Assembly: GCA_000697055.1 (NCBI GenBank)
Contig: JNDT01001788.1
Coordinates: 1-59,906 of the forward strand
DNA from: Saksenaea vasiformis B4078
Taxonomy: Eukaryota; Mucoromycota; Mucoromycetes; Mucorales; Saksenaeaceae
Reading direction: 5' to 3'
DNA length: 59,906 bases
Part shown: piece after piece, positions 39,095 through 51,431 of the stretch
Layout: each line of letters starts with the position of its first letter
How positions within the stretch are numbered: position 1 is the first letter of the stretch
Notes under the pieces: generated by a model
What the model was told of the DNA's origin: nothing
What the model saw: only the letters and a program-made list of their open reading frames with translations
The model's database searches: none
Program-made: the position numbers and the translations under genes

Positions 39095-40650
39095 ATGTCA
39101 GCAACTTCGATTAGCAAGTGTTCTTATTGTTTGATAGAGCTCAAAAAGGATCCTGGCGTACCCAAGCTGGGGAAATTTGCGAAGAAGAATAATAACAATA
39201 ATAAGGATTCCCAGCAAAAAAAGAAGAAGGTAGAGAATGATTTGTCGTTTGAATGGCGAAAACTGAGTGTGCATGACTGTTTGAAGGAACCAAGACGACA
39301 AAATCAGGACGAGATCGAAATGGGGGAGGCAAACCCGCTCTTGGATCTTATCCGGAATAATGAAGAACGTCAGCGTGAATTTGATGGACTGACGACCACT
39401 GCTGACGGCGAGGAAAAGATGATGCAGGATGGTGCTGCTGCGGGACAGAAAGATAATTCCAAAAAGGCTTATTACAAGGAATTTAAAAAGGTGCTGGAAA
39501 ATGCCGATGTGGTGCTCGAGATTTTGGATGCCCGTGATCCATTGGGTACGCGAACACGTCATGTGGAGCGAATGATCATGGACAGTGGATTAAACAAGCG
39601 AGTTATTCTGGTGCTCAACAAAATTGGTGAGAAATTAAATCGTTATTGGGGTTTGTGTACTAAACATAAAGGATGGATGAATAGATTTGGTTCCAAAGGA
39701 AAATGTCGAACTTTGGCTCAAATATCTTCGAAACGAATACCCTACCATTGCATTCAAAGCATCCACACAAAACCAGCGAAAAAACCTTGGTCAATCCACC
39801 GTAGCAACAGATTTGGCGAGTGATAAAATGTTGAATTCGTCAGAATGTCTTGGTGCCGATACACTGGTCAAATTATTGAAAAACTACTGCCGAAATGTCA
39901 ATATCAAGACCTCCATCACCGTCGGCATTATTGGCTATCCAAATGTCGGCAAATCATCCGTGATCAATTCACTGAAGCGTTCAAAGGTGTGCGGTGTCGG
40001 TTCTACTCCAGGCTTTACCAAAGTGGCACAGCAGATTACGCTGGATAAGAATATTAAATTGCTGGATTGTCCTGGTATTGTTTTCGCAGCACAAGGCCAG
40101 GATGGACAGACGGATGCAGAAATTGCGTTACGAAACTGCGTCAAAGTCGAACTTTTAGAGGATCCGGTCACACCAGTGGAAGTGATTCTTTCTCGATGCT
40201 CTCAAGAACAGCTGTGCAGTATTTACAATGTTGGTTATTTCGGCAACGCACACGAGTTCTTGGTGTTATTGGCGATGCAGCGTGGAAAATTGAAAAAGGT
40301 AAAAATATATAACACATGAGAGGTTGGGAATCATAGTGTTTACGCTGTTCTTTTTTTTTTTTTTTTTTTTTTTTTGTCAGGGTGGTATTCCCGATACGGA
40401 GTTGGTAGCAAGAGCTGTTTTGCAAGATTGGAACGGAGGAAAAATCCCTTTCTTTACAGTACCGCCAGCTACTAACAACGCCCATATCGATGCAGCAGTT
40501 GTTTCTTCATGGAGTAAAGAATTTGACATGGGTGAAATAGCAAACGATTTCGATCAAATGACAAACGATATGGTAAGCCAATGGAAAGCGTTGTCTTCCT
40601 TTCTTAACTCAACTTTATATTTTTCTTGTAAGGACATGACAATGGCATGA
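39095..40650 (+). CDS. NUG1: Nug1/GNL3-type circularly permuted nucleolar GTPase
   Basis: Exons 39095-39626, 39685-40298, 40381-40572, 40633-40650; 1356 nt, 451 aa. GTPase motifs come in permuted order: G4 NKID (split by the first intron) and DLVP, then [15 protein letters not shown], then G1 [10 protein letters not shown]2 GSTPGFTK, G3 [17 protein letters not shown] near the start matches the Nug1/nucleostemin family. These GTPases act in nucleolar maturation and export of the 60S ribosomal subunit. Odd points: the usual Lys/Arg-rich N-terminal region (about 60-100 residues) is missing from this start, so an unseen upstream exon is likely or the protein is short; the last exon adds only DMTMA; and the third intron acceptor follows a very long T tract (40350-40374). 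Confidence 0.9.
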
Positions 40651-41188
40651 ATTCCAAGTGGTCTACATGTATAGAGTAAGAAACTCAAGCATCCAGTCAT
40701 ATATAATAGAACCATTCAGTAAAACGTAGTGGAATTGATAATCATTAAAAAGAAAATCTTTTGTTTACCTTGAAACCATTTGCGGGTTATGCTTAGAAAA
40801 AGGAAACTGAGCTAATTAAAGGTGGTCACCCGTCTATCTAGCCTTTCATGTCGAAACCAGAAAGTAGATCTCAAAACACGCAAAGCTCGTAAACGGAGAG
40901 TCGTAGGAACATGGCACCTGATATAGGTGCTGTACAGTTTCCATTTTTTTTTGTGTTTCAAGCGGTTACATTGGTGGTTATGCAACACGTAACACACTAG
41001 GCGATTTCTATTTACACATGATGTTCAAATGCCTGTCCAACTGTATTTACGAGAACGCTATTTATATCGGTTTTTCTTTTTTTTTTTTTGGTTACTTTTT
41101 ACAAGACCTTCAACCACATCCAGTCGTTTTTCTTATAATGACTATCGAAACGATGATGATCAGTGCAAAGCTGTGAATGAATTTTTGT
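40651..41188. other. Convergent 3' intergenic region
   Basis: This lies between the GTPase gene (+) and the RCK kinase gene (-). It is AT-rich with T tracts at 40944-40952 and 41075-41091. No gene is seen. Confidence 0.45.
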
Positions 41189-43541
41189 TCACCTTTCTTC
41201 TTCCAAATCCCTTTTTATTGTCGATGCTTCATCGCCGTACATGGTTTCGTCCGACGGTTCTTTTGTGCATAGATGAAGTAAATTGTTTGCTGATGGTGGT
41301 GGTGGCGGCAGCATGGTTGGTGATGTAATCTGTGCAAATGCTGTGCATGTGGTGTGCGCACAGGTTGCGTCAGCCATCATGGTAGAAACACCACTGGAAC
41401 GATGACCTAGGATTTTCTGTGGTTGATACATTTGTTTGAACATCGCATTCGAAAAGCTTTCACGACGTGGTATGGCGGTCGTTGTCGTTGTCGTCGTTGC
41501 CACTGTTGCATTTGTTTTAGTTTTAGCTAAATTTGTGCATAGGTCCTCAGGTGGGAAAGGTTTCCAGGTCGTTAAATGGGTTCCATACTGGACAACAGAG
41601 TCCATATGGAAGGTTGGCGGTTCGGCGGCCACATTTTGCGATAAATGGAATCCTAGACGACGGTGTGTGTGTTTCTGATCATCGTCCGTTCCTACATGAT
41701 GTCGTTTGTGATTTGGTGTAACGCGAATCGGATGTGAATCCTTTTCTTTGGTCTGCATAGACAATGGATGGACATGATTCGACCATGAATCTATTTTTTC
41801 ACCAGCTTTAGCCCATGGACCACAGTTGGGATAGTCTGGTGTTGGTAACACCGAATCAATATCATCCTTGTGAAGCGCTGTAGGTTCGTATTTATCCATG
41901 ATTTTCATGTCATCTTCCACTCTGTCTTCAAAATGGTCCGACATGTGTATCTTCTGTGGCTCCTTTGCCTGAGGAATTGTCTGACAGAAATCGTCGGGAA
42001 GAGATGTCGACATTTGAAGTGGAGATGCTGTTACAATAGGCAGGTCGTCGTCGACAGGCGTTTTCTGTTGTTCTCCCTTTGTTTCCGTCGTTGTGATTGT
42101 TGTCATAGGAGTCAAAGCCTGTAACTTCATTCTTTGAATATGTCGTTTTACTGCCGTTTTCTTTTCTGTTACGACGGTGGTAAATGTAGTTGGTGCGGGA
42201 CTAGTTGATTCCATAAAGAAGGCATGTCGAAGAGCATCGGCGGCTTTTAGTCGATGCGTGGGATTAAAGAAAAGGAACTGGCGTAGGAGGTCTAGCATGA
42301 CAGGAGAGGCATTGGGTATCACAGTTTCCAGGGGTTTTGGTAACAGCTGTATAGATTTTTCATGGTCATTTTTTCACGGGCTAAAAAAGGATTTTCTTTT
42401 TTACCTGTGGGAATTCGAAGCCTATCTTGTGAGCAAGTTTGACACCTTCACGCCATTCACCTCCGCCATCCGAGGGAGGTAAGGTGGAAGACGAGGATTG
42501 GGAACGAGCAACAGGGACACTTGTCCATGTACGTTGTTCTGTTCCATCCAAGGTTTTTCGTCGAGCAAATCCGGGACTTGCTCTCTTTTCTGGTTTGGTA
42601 CTTTTCTTTCTGGCAAATAACAATTTGTTTCCGGGACTTCCCATCACTTCACAAATTTTGTAGAGTTGGTCGATCTCTGATTGGCCCGGAAAAAGCGGTG
42701 TCAACGTGATCATTTCTGCAAAAATGGCACCAACAGCCCATAGATCCACTGGGTAAGAGTAGGTGGTCGAACGCAGTAGTACTTCAGGTGCACGATACCT
42801 TTATATATATCAGTAAACATTAAAAAGAATGTAGGCTTTTTTTCCCCTTACCATCGTGTACTAACATATTCCGTATAGGGTGGGGTACTCTGAATTTCCC
42901 GAGCGAGGCCAAAGTCAGCCAGTTTTATGACTCCTGAGCCTGTGGTAATCAGGAGATTTTCTGGCTTCATGTCTCGGTGAAATATGTTGTGTTGGTGAAT
43001 ATGCGCCAGGGCAGCCAATATTTGACGCCTAAAACATGATAATATTAAAACCACGGGGTGTTGGTCAATGACAGAAAGGTGGATCCATACAAGATGTCCT
43101 GCATCTCACGTTGCTCGAACGATTTGGCATTTCGTCGACGTTCTTTCATTAGCTGGTAGAGATTACCACCATCAATATATTCCATAACGAAATAGAAGTC
43201 TTGATCTGGTGTATAATTGCTGTTATAGAATTGGACAATGTTCCTGTGAGATGGTAACAGCTTCATCAACTTGATCTCGCGTAAACTGTCACATTCATCT
43301 GACGTGATGAATTTCTTCTTCATGATCTTAATGGCAACCTTATGTGTTTTAGATACAAGTTAATAGACTGGAAGCAGAAGAATAGAAGAAGTTATTCACT
43401 TACAATAGCGTTTGTTTCTTTATGTCTTGCTTTATGAACAGTTCCAAAGGAGCCTGTTCCAAGTTCTTCTACGAAATGATAATCATGATATGGTAATGTT
43501 GCAGTAGTAATAGTAGTAGTAGTAGTAGTAGTCGTCGTCAT
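41189..43541 (-). CDS. RCK-family protein kinase (Ime2/MAK/ICK-like)
   Basis: Five exons on the minus strand: 43541-43404, 43338-43091, 43028-42852, 42798-42405, 42346-41189; 2115 nt, 704 aa. After a Thr run encoded by a triplet repeat, the kinase has [42 protein letters not shown], then the activation-loop TEY in [17 protein letters not shown]. TxY with RxYRAPE is typical of RCK/MAK/ICK and Ime2 kinases, a CMGC branch near CDKs and MAPKs. There is a low-complexity insert of about 60 residues after EVMGSPGNK, and the kinase ends near residue 365 (ALRHAFFM). The remaining half is disordered, with repeated [13 protein letters not shown] and Pro/His-rich stretches. Ime2 relatives drive meiosis in yeasts and restrain cilia or hyphal programmes elsewhere; the exact role here is inferred only. 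Confidence 0.88.
43502..43538. repeat. AGT triplet microsatellite coding an N-terminal Thr run
   Basis: AGT/GTA triplet run on the + strand; on the minus strand it encodes the ACT/ACG threonine tract just after the start codon of the RCK kinase. It is likely variable in length between strains. Confidence 0.7.
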
Positions 43542-43811
43542 GATTTCTTTAAGAGAGATTGGAAATATCCGTAACAATGGGATGGTCCGTGGTTGCCGGA
43601 TTTTTGAGGGGTTCTGTTTTTTATTGGATATGCCCCCAAAAAAGAGAAAAACGACGGGAGAAGAAAAAAAAAAAAGGTATGATTTTTTCAATCCCCCCTC
43701 TCATAAGCATTTTGATCACGCGAATAAAATTGCCTTATTTTTTAATAAGAATTTTATGCACATAGAGTGAAACAGTAGAATTATTTTCTTTTTTTTACAG
43801 TTGCTAACAAT

Positions 43812-46800
43812 TCATTGACCATGTCGACGTAAATTAGGGTCTGTCATCAATTTATGCATTGAGGCAACAATACCACCTATATTTCATTTAGTTCCAAAAG
43901 AAATTAACACGCCATCTTTGCCCTCTCTGTCTCTGTCTCTCTCTCTCTCTCTCTTTGTCTCTCTGTACGCACCTGTGACTCCCGCAGATACAATGAGCAC
44001 TAATGGAACGGCCTCTTTCGGTACTTTTTGACTTGCTAGATGTAGACGACTAAGAATCATTTTTTTAATGAGAAAAAGATAAAAAGTAACATATATTCCC
44101 TTCCTTTTTATAATAATACTAACCAGAAACATGACATCATGACTGGATGTTGGTTTCATCGTGACATAGTTCTGACGGGAACAATTCATATGCTCGATGT
44201 ATCTAATATTGTTCATCAATGAGAAAACAGAAACATAAGTACTGCCCTCCCATAACCAAGTAAACCTGCTGTTTGAATGCCTCTTTGTTGTGCAGATACT
44301 CGAGCAACCCAAACGTTGTTTTGCACCACACGTGTCCATCTGTTGTCTGATTCGTGCTGAATAATATGAAAAAAAAACCCATGCTGGTTAAGTCAACCGC
44401 AATGTTTCTTAACCTGCAAATCTTACTGGAAGCATGTGACAGCTTCATTCCATGCAATCGCAATCAAGTTGTACAGCTCGTTCTGTGGGAACATCTGGAT
44501 ATAAATATCATGGTCAGCCAATCTAAACAATACTTAACAATTCAAACCTTCTCTGCTTGTTGCATATAAGTCAAGACATGTTCAATGCATGACAAGACTT
44601 CTGATTTAGCGTCATTCATTGCAATAGAAATAAAAATACGTGTCCACTTTGCAAAGCGTTCGATGTCCTTTGGATCTTCTTGAAGCATGTCCAAAAGTGG
44701 CTTTGCATATGTTTCAGCATAAATGTATTCGCACAAGGAATCTGTTACCTTTATGATTTGTACTGCATCGTGCTTCAAACACAAATATGAGATACCACCA
44801 TCATAGAAAGAAGACAGCTTACTGCAGAATAATGTTGATGCTGCAACGCCATGCCTTATTTTTTTTTTCTTTGTGTTAGTTGGCGTACGTGTCCCTACAT
44901 CATCCGCATACCAGCCATTCTCTCATAAGCACCAATGGATACATGCTTCTCTATAGCTTCCTGGAATAATAATAATGAATAAATAGCAAGATAAATGATG
45001 ATTAGGACGACGAACTTGGATAATCTTGCGCGCATTATCAAATCGGTCAAGTCCCGCACAAGCTTCAATTTCGAGACAAGCTATGAGCGTAGCAAGGGCG
45101 TCGGTGTATTCCGAATTTGAACTTTCCAGAAAGTGTTTAAATTGCGTTGCAGCTTCCAGCAGCATGATATGATCGGCCGTTTCCTGGAGCATCATGTAAA
45201 CACACCACGTTTTGTTGTTGCTACCATGAAGTCCCAACCTTCCCAGGAACCTTGGATAGATATTTGGTTGCGGTACAAATAAAAAAGCAAATTCGCTGAC
45301 GATCATCCATTTCCTGTTTGACGCCCTGAAGATCATAAACCTGTAGTACATGATATATTGTTATCTCGACTAATGTTCCCTCTCCTGAAATCTACCTTGC
45401 ACACAAGCGACAGAAAACAGCAGCCCCAAACGCTATCACCTTCAGAATAGCATTGCAGACCAACATTCCACGCTGAAAAATAAATAAAAAAAGGTTTCAG
45501 TCTATGTAATTCCCCTTACTACTATTCTCCGTACCTGTGTTTACGAACCAATCGATCTTGTCCTTGATGGCTTGTGATATCGACTGTCGTTTAGCAAGTA
45601 CTTCCACTAGTACCTCGCAGACTGAAAGGACATAGAGACATGTGATTCCCGAGTCTGAAAGGTTAACAGCAACTTACCTCGAGTCATGCATTCGTTGAAT
45701 TGCTCCATAGCAGCGCTTTAATTTATTAGCACACATCATCATCTATCGCTGACATTACCTCTTTTCAGGTGACAGGCCTCCGATCTGGTTTGTATGAAGG
45801 TGAATCGACCAACTAACCAATTACAATCTCCTTAGGTTTTAGCTTTCTTATGAATTTAATCTTACCGCATCATATCCAATAGGTAGCAAATTAATTCTTC
45901 ATTATCCTGAAGACTTTGCCTTTCCTTCTTCCATGCCACGATATACTCCAGGCTCATGATTAATAGGCGTTGGTTTTGTGCCTAGACATACAAAAAGGTT
46001 GTGAGGTAGTCTTTGTAGCCACGATTACCTTAAAGCACAAAAAACCTATTGTGGAGAGCATATCGCAAGCGAAATCGGAAGATTTCATAAGTTGCATAAG
46101 GAGTTGTATTGCTTATTCAAAGCAAGTTTAAGTTTGAAAAGCTTTTGCTTCTACCGGCTATACCTAGATCCGGGCTGCTATCCGTTTTGCAAAGATGTAT
46201 CTGGAAAAGAAAGAGAAAATCGATAGCAGAAACTACTTGGATTTCTTTTGTTGCTTCCTCAAGGCACGAAAAGGCAGAATTCACATCCCCTGTTTCAAGA
46301 TAACAAAACGCCAATTTCCTATGATTCACATAGGGTTAATCAACGTAGCAGAGGCCGCAATTTCATTACCTTGCTAACACAAGCGCGTTTGATTGATCCA
46401 GAGAAGCTATGCATAATGATTGCGTGCGCTGGTACCATGACAAGGCACGTTGATAGATTTTTTGCTGTTTAAATGTAGTTTTAATCTACAGATCAGCCAT
46501 CGATTCATCGCTAAACCTTGTATAATGTATCGCCTGTTCGCCAAAGCATCTACACGACAATTGTTAAATCAATAGAAGTAAGGTACGTATTTTTACCATT
46601 TTACAGACTTCGATATCGTCCTTTTCCATGGTGTCTTTTATCAGGTAAATGCCTATTTTATGATTATGGATTGAATTCCTGATATTGGCATAACCATGCT
46701 TACCGTCCATGGTAAACCCCAGTATTTTCTCGACATCTAGATGCTCTTTTGCCGCTATCTCCGAGAGAACATGGATCTTGAGCAAATGCAGTAGTACAGT

Positions 46801-48554
46801 AGGAATCCTTTTCTGTGTTGATGTATCCAATGCTTCGTCATTCCGTTGTATCAGTAAATTGATCCCATTTATAATAACTTCAGCGCTGTAAAGCACCCAC
46901 CAAAAGCAAAAGAAATGAGAATCCACGGCGAGATCTATGTTGCTTACTTTAATAGACCAGTAACCATACGGACTGTGGCTGCAAATCTAAAGAGACCAAT
47001 TTTAAGGGCTGTTCACCTCATTCTCGAGAGATCATCGCACACTTACGATGGAAAGTGCATGTCTTCAAGGATGCAGCCTTCTACTGCTTCGAGAAAGGCT
47101 GGTACAAGTAAGCAATCATATTGAACCTGCAATTTACGCACCGGTCTCGATCGTAGCTGTATTCTCCGGTAACGAGTGCTTTGCCAACATGGCCAGTTTA
47201 GCTGTATGAAAGTATATGTTCATTTTCAGCACCTAAGTCAGTTTGGCAATAAGTATGTTTTTTTTTTCAGAATGGAACATACAGGAGAGCATGAAACCAG
47301 AATCCCAGTCATTTGTAGCTGATTTCTCGAATCGAGAGGTGCTTGCGTTTTTTGCAAAGAAAGTGCTGTCCAGGCTTTAAGCTGTGTCAAAGGATAGTAC
47401 CATATCTTTACCAATCAGATTTAGCAGTTTTAACTAGTAGCAACTGTTACTAAAAGATGCGGCTGGTTGCATCAACGTTACCTGTAACGCCTCGCTGCAT
47501 TGATTGTACGTCACTGGAGCAATGGCATGTATAATCCATTGAACTGCTTTCTCGGCGTTATCTTGTTTGAGAAACAGCAAGCCAACGGTAATGCATAACT
47601 GGACAAGAAATGTCGTCTAAAACAAACATGAACGATTGTTCTATTTTTTTATCGAGCAAGTCGATCACTGCTTTGTGTACAGACCTCATTTTGCTTGACC
47701 GCCAAGGTTGAGATGCAATCTATTGCTATTCAACAAGCCCAGTTCCATTAATACCTAGTCTACCTGTTGCCTTTTTAAAATAAAGCGACACGTTATCCCA
47801 ACGGCCAAGCCATGCATCCTATATATATCGTTAAGATGGCTCTTAGCGTCAAAAGGTTGTACGATCATTAGTATACCAATTCAGCTTTGAACATGTAAAG
47901 TCGCGATCGCACTGTCGAGCGAAAATCCTGTTCTGCATTTTTATGTAAGGAGCGGCGAGCCTTTTCTTCCAGCTACAAAACACTTATTCAGTGATATCTG
48001 TCCATCGTTTACAACCTACCTGGATGGCTTCAAGAAACGCTGATTCCGCTTTTTGATAAGCAAGACAATCTAAACTCATGAGTTGTTGTTCGGCAGAGCA
48101 AGGAAAAGGAGTTGCTAGCAACTTACTTGTCCACGCTTTTCCGACTTTTAATGCCATGTCCATTTGTTGCAGCAAATCTTTGGCCTGTTAACATCCTTTT
48201 ACCAGCGGTCTAATGAACAGACCTGTCTCACTGTTTTCCTCGCTATGTGTGTGTTTTGCATACTTGATTATCTTGTATCCTACATCTCGTACTGATCATG
48301 TAAGTGAGCAATGCGGGTTGAAGTTATCGCTTACAGCAGGCTATCAGTTTGAGCGCATCTGTTGACGTTTGCTGAGAAAGATATAATGCGATCGCATGAT
48401 TCCAAAGATCAGCACCTTTATAACTCTTATTTAGGTTTCTTATCCGATGAATCAACCACTGACCAAGGCATTCAAAAGAATGTGGATCGTTCTCAGAAAG
48501 ATACTTCATGGGGGCAGCTACCAGGCTATCCACTTTGAGGGAGACACGATTCAT
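43812..48554 (-). CDS. SPO22: SPO22/ZIP4-like meiosis TPR protein (TEX11 family)
   Basis: A long gene of many small exons on the minus strand; the probable start is ATG at 48554 (MNRVSLKVDSLV) and the probable stop TGA at 43812-43814. Readable exons in order: LGQWLIHRIRNLNKS...GADLWNHAIALYL; LLQQMDMALKVGKAWTSK; KAESAFLEAIQVGCKRW; HRKLAFCYLETGDVNSAFSC (a TPR); KIDWFVNT joined to AWNVGLQCYSEGDSVWGC across an intron at about 45540; FAKWTRIFISIAMNDAKSE; PQNELYNLIAIAWNEAV; and HVWCKTTFGLLEYL. The two AWN-type helices and surrounding pattern are those of the SPO22/ZIP4 domain. Family proteins are TPR hubs of the ZMM group that promote class I meiotic crossovers. Several N-terminal and C-terminal junctions (about 48335-48185 and 43990-43870) could not be solved cleanly, so decay in places cannot be excluded. 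Confidence 0.72.
43921..43964. repeat. CT-rich microsatellite
   Basis: CTCTCT/GTCTCT run, inside the last part of the SPO22-like gene, most likely within an intron. Confidence 0.75.
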
Positions 48555-49116
48555 CAATGGTAAAACATGGGATGGCTCGCAAGAGGTCAATAACACAACC
48601 ACCTCTTTGACAAGTGCTTTTTACGATGTTCAACAAAAAAAATGCATTATTTGCACAAACATATGGTACCCACTGCTTATTTCTGCAACTGAATGGGACG
48701 CCATATGGGAAAAGGAAAAAAAGAGAAGAGGGAAATTTTTTGTAAAGTGACAAAGCTTTTATTTTACGGAATATCGGCGAATAGGATTTAAGGTATAGCA
48801 TGAATAGTTGATAGTGATACGTTTTTCAAGCCGATCCAAATAAACAGTACTATGGTCGTACTGGATTAAGGCAAGACATTTTGATCATATGAGACGGGGC
48901 TCCTATGTTTAGCCTTTATTTAACGGGTGTCGTCAACTTGCAGCGTTCAGTGATCTGAACGATGTTTGTTCCTCGCTGTTCGCCAGGGTGCGCGCAATGA
49001 TGATTTTCGAACAGCGCCCAAGCGAGGCAAATCCCGAAAGGGGCGGTACGTATAAGCCACGCTTTTAAGCGTTAGCGGGCCTTGCCAAACCTGTTTTCTT
49101 AAACCGTACAATCGTC
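48555..49116. other. Divergent promoter region SPO22-like / uL11m
   Basis: About 560 bp between head-to-head starts. The part next to the ribosomal gene is GC-richer (AGGGTGCGCGCAATG, CGAAAGGGGCGG). No defined site could be named. Confidence 0.4.
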
Positions 49117-49560
49117 ATGTCGAAAAAACAGCAAGCAGCTGAAGTGTTGGTTCGTCTCTTGGTGGGTGCCGGCAAGGCCTCTCCTTCACCACCTGTGGGT
49201 CCAGCTTTGGGTGCCCGTGGTGTTAAATCCATGGACTTTTGTAAACAATTCAATGACAAGACAAAGCACATCGTTACCGAAACCCCGATGCCTACAGTGA
49301 TCACCATCAAGCCCGATCGCACATTTACGTTTGTTGTGAAATCACCACCCACTACTTTTCTTTTGAAGCGTGCTGCCGGCATTGACAAGGGCGCATCGAA
49401 GACTGGAACGGAAATCGTTGGAAAAGTCAGCTTAAAACATGTCTACGAAATCGCAAAGTTGAAGCAGAAGGACGAGAACTTGAAACACTTGCCTCTGGAG
49501 AGTATCTGTGGAAGCATTATTGGTGTCGCCAAGAGTGTTGGTATTCAGGTTGTTCATTAG
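49117..49560 (+). CDS. MRPL19: Mitochondrial large-subunit ribosomal protein uL11m
   Basis: A single exon of 147 aa. The sequence is of bacterial L11 type: [48 protein letters not shown], then a C-terminal rRNA-binding helical part. The PPVGPALG and KSPP(T)xxLL motifs separate it from cytosolic L12. uL11m forms the base of the L7/L12 stalk of the mitochondrial ribosome. The N terminus [17 protein letters not shown] is short, so the targeting signal must be internal or within the first residues. It is an intronless gene in a window of intron-rich genes. Confidence 0.93.
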   Translation: MSKKQQAAEVLVRLLVGAGKASPSPPVGPALGARGVKSMDFCKQFNDKTKHIVTETPMPTVITIKPDRTFTFVVKSPPTTFLLKRAAGIDKGASKTGTEIVGKVSLKHVYEIAKLKQKDENLKHLPLESICGSIIGVAKSVGIQVVH

Positions 49561-50768
49561 AGCGGAATAGAAAGAAAATCCAAAGACGTTGGTGGAGGGC
49601 TGCTGAAACTACCAGACAGAAAAAAAGAGATCACCCATAGACGCAACACACACGTACACACTATCATAAAGAGCAATCTGTATTTTTTTTTAAAAAAATG
49701 AAAAAAAAATATGTAATATACGCTGTCGGGCAGGCTCAAAGAACCAAGTGATTTAAAGGCTTTGGGTGGGATATGCATTGGGTCTCCGGTCAGTCTGAGG
49801 ACATGTGAGCAGTTGGAAGCAACAGCCTATTCCCTACCACCAAAGCTGTTGATCGCTTTCTCTGTGTATCATTTGTGTTATTGGCATTCAAGAGTTAGAA
49901 TGTATCTTTTGCACTACAATGGATAGGGACGTCTTATTGCAAGTGGTTCTTATACTCAATTTCTGAAGAGTAAACCCTCCAGAAAGACATTCTAATCCTG
50001 CAATGTATTCAACTACAAATGAAAGGAATAGATATCGAGTATATTAGTAAGTGATGGTGTACATTTTGCTTTGACGACGAGAAACCACAGCGTTCCTGCT
50101 GCCAATCAATTAGATATCCACCTTCTTGCAGCCTAGAGATGGTCAAACGTTATTCTGGATAGTATGAAACATCACCGCTGAATATGATGCTTCTCCATTT
50201 AAATATTATTGAACATAGTGTCCCTCTACTTGAATATCATGAAACGCGTTGTTCTTCTATACAAATCAATATCGAACATCATAATTTACTCAGCTACCGA
50301 CTCAACAGCATCCTTTCTCTTATTTGAGCACAATGTAATCCAACACAAAGCTTTTATACCTTTCCCCAACAACCATACGTCCCTTAGCCGGCTATGCCTT
50401 TTCTTGTACGCGCGATAAAGAACTAATCGACAGTTATTGCCACCAAACAAGGTCTTGCCGGCCGGAATATATTACATGCTATCCGAGCATATAGAAATAA
50501 TGACCTGCCCCTTGGACTAACCTCTGTCGATCGCCACAAATGAGTAAACCAGTCAAGGCAGCAACAAACAGCAAATGCAGCATGTAGCGAAAACTCTGAG
50601 AAGGACGCGTGATGGAATACAAAAGGTTCATGGAAGATCTCACTGGGGAAGATGAAGAAGTAGTTGTTGGACTTTCTTTTGTCACCCTTAAGGGTAAGTG
50701 AATTCCAGTGTCATTGTCAAGATACGACGCGTAGCGGAGAACGCAGCTCTCGCATAATTTTCTGTGCA
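49561..50768. other. Gene-poor region with a possible orphan exon
   Basis: AT-rich. On the minus strand, about 50685-50520, a frame reads SSMNLLYSITRPSQSF then a membrane helix RYMLHLLFVAALTGLLICG and ends at a good donor (AGAG/GTTAGT), but no next exon was found. It may be the stump of a gene broken by the neighbouring transposon. Confidence 0.4.
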
Positions 50769-51431
50769 GGTGCCAACCATGAAGGCGATTGGAAATCCGA
50801 TGACATGGTGAAGCAGCTCAAGGAGGATGCCACTCCCTTGTTTGAGTCGCTACATCCCAGCTGCAAGACTGTCTTCACCTTCGATCAAAGCGGCAACCAC
50901 AATGCCTTTAGACACGATGCATTAGTTGCTAGCCGTATGGCTCTCAGAGACAGATCTGTACCCGAGGACATACAAATACCTCGGAACACATCGTTCACAA
51001 TTGGCAGCACGGGATACCCGCCACGTACGTGTGTATTACATTGAGAGAGAACGCGGGATGACAAAGAAAGGAAAAGTCGTGATGAAGAACGTAAAATACG
51101 TCAAAGGCATCAAGACAGTGTTGATGAAGCGCAAGCTATGGGATGACATAGATCCGCATAGGGTAGGAAAGAAGTGGAGGAGCGATTGGAAGGGGGAAGA
51201 GACACAGGATCACAGAGGTTGCGCGCGCGTCATCTCCTTGCGGCACAACCGGATTCCCTGTCTCAGAGAACTGCAATTCGCGAGGAAGTAGAAGGAGCTG
51301 GACCATCTGTTCGAACTGTATCCAAAGTTCCACTGCGAATGCAACTGGATCGAGCGGTATTGGGGAGCTACCAAAACAAGGAGCGAGTTGAACTGTGATT
51401 ACAGTTACCGCTCACTCCAGAACAATATATA
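50769..51431 (+). pseudogene. Decayed DDE-type transposase
   Basis: Three frames must be combined to follow the protein, so it is dead. It begins in CAGANHEGDWKSDDMVKQL and continues with FTFDQSGNHNAF (second catalytic Asp), then ARMALRD-like sequence and PPRTCVLH before a stop. The next part, GIKTVLMKRKLW, is in another frame, ARHLLAAQPD in the first frame again, and after a one-base shift near 51308 come ELYPKFHCECNWIERYWG, with the catalytic Glu, and a last NCDYSYRSL. The FDxSxNH / CNWIERYW pair identifies a DDE transposase family that is abundant in fungal genomes. The upstream half is missing. No terminal inverted repeat was found. Confidence 0.7.

Noticed and set aside
43884..44339. 151-codon minus frame with an RERERDRDRE run
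   Set aside because: The charged run is translation of a CT microsatellite; most of the frame is intron of the SPO22-like gene.
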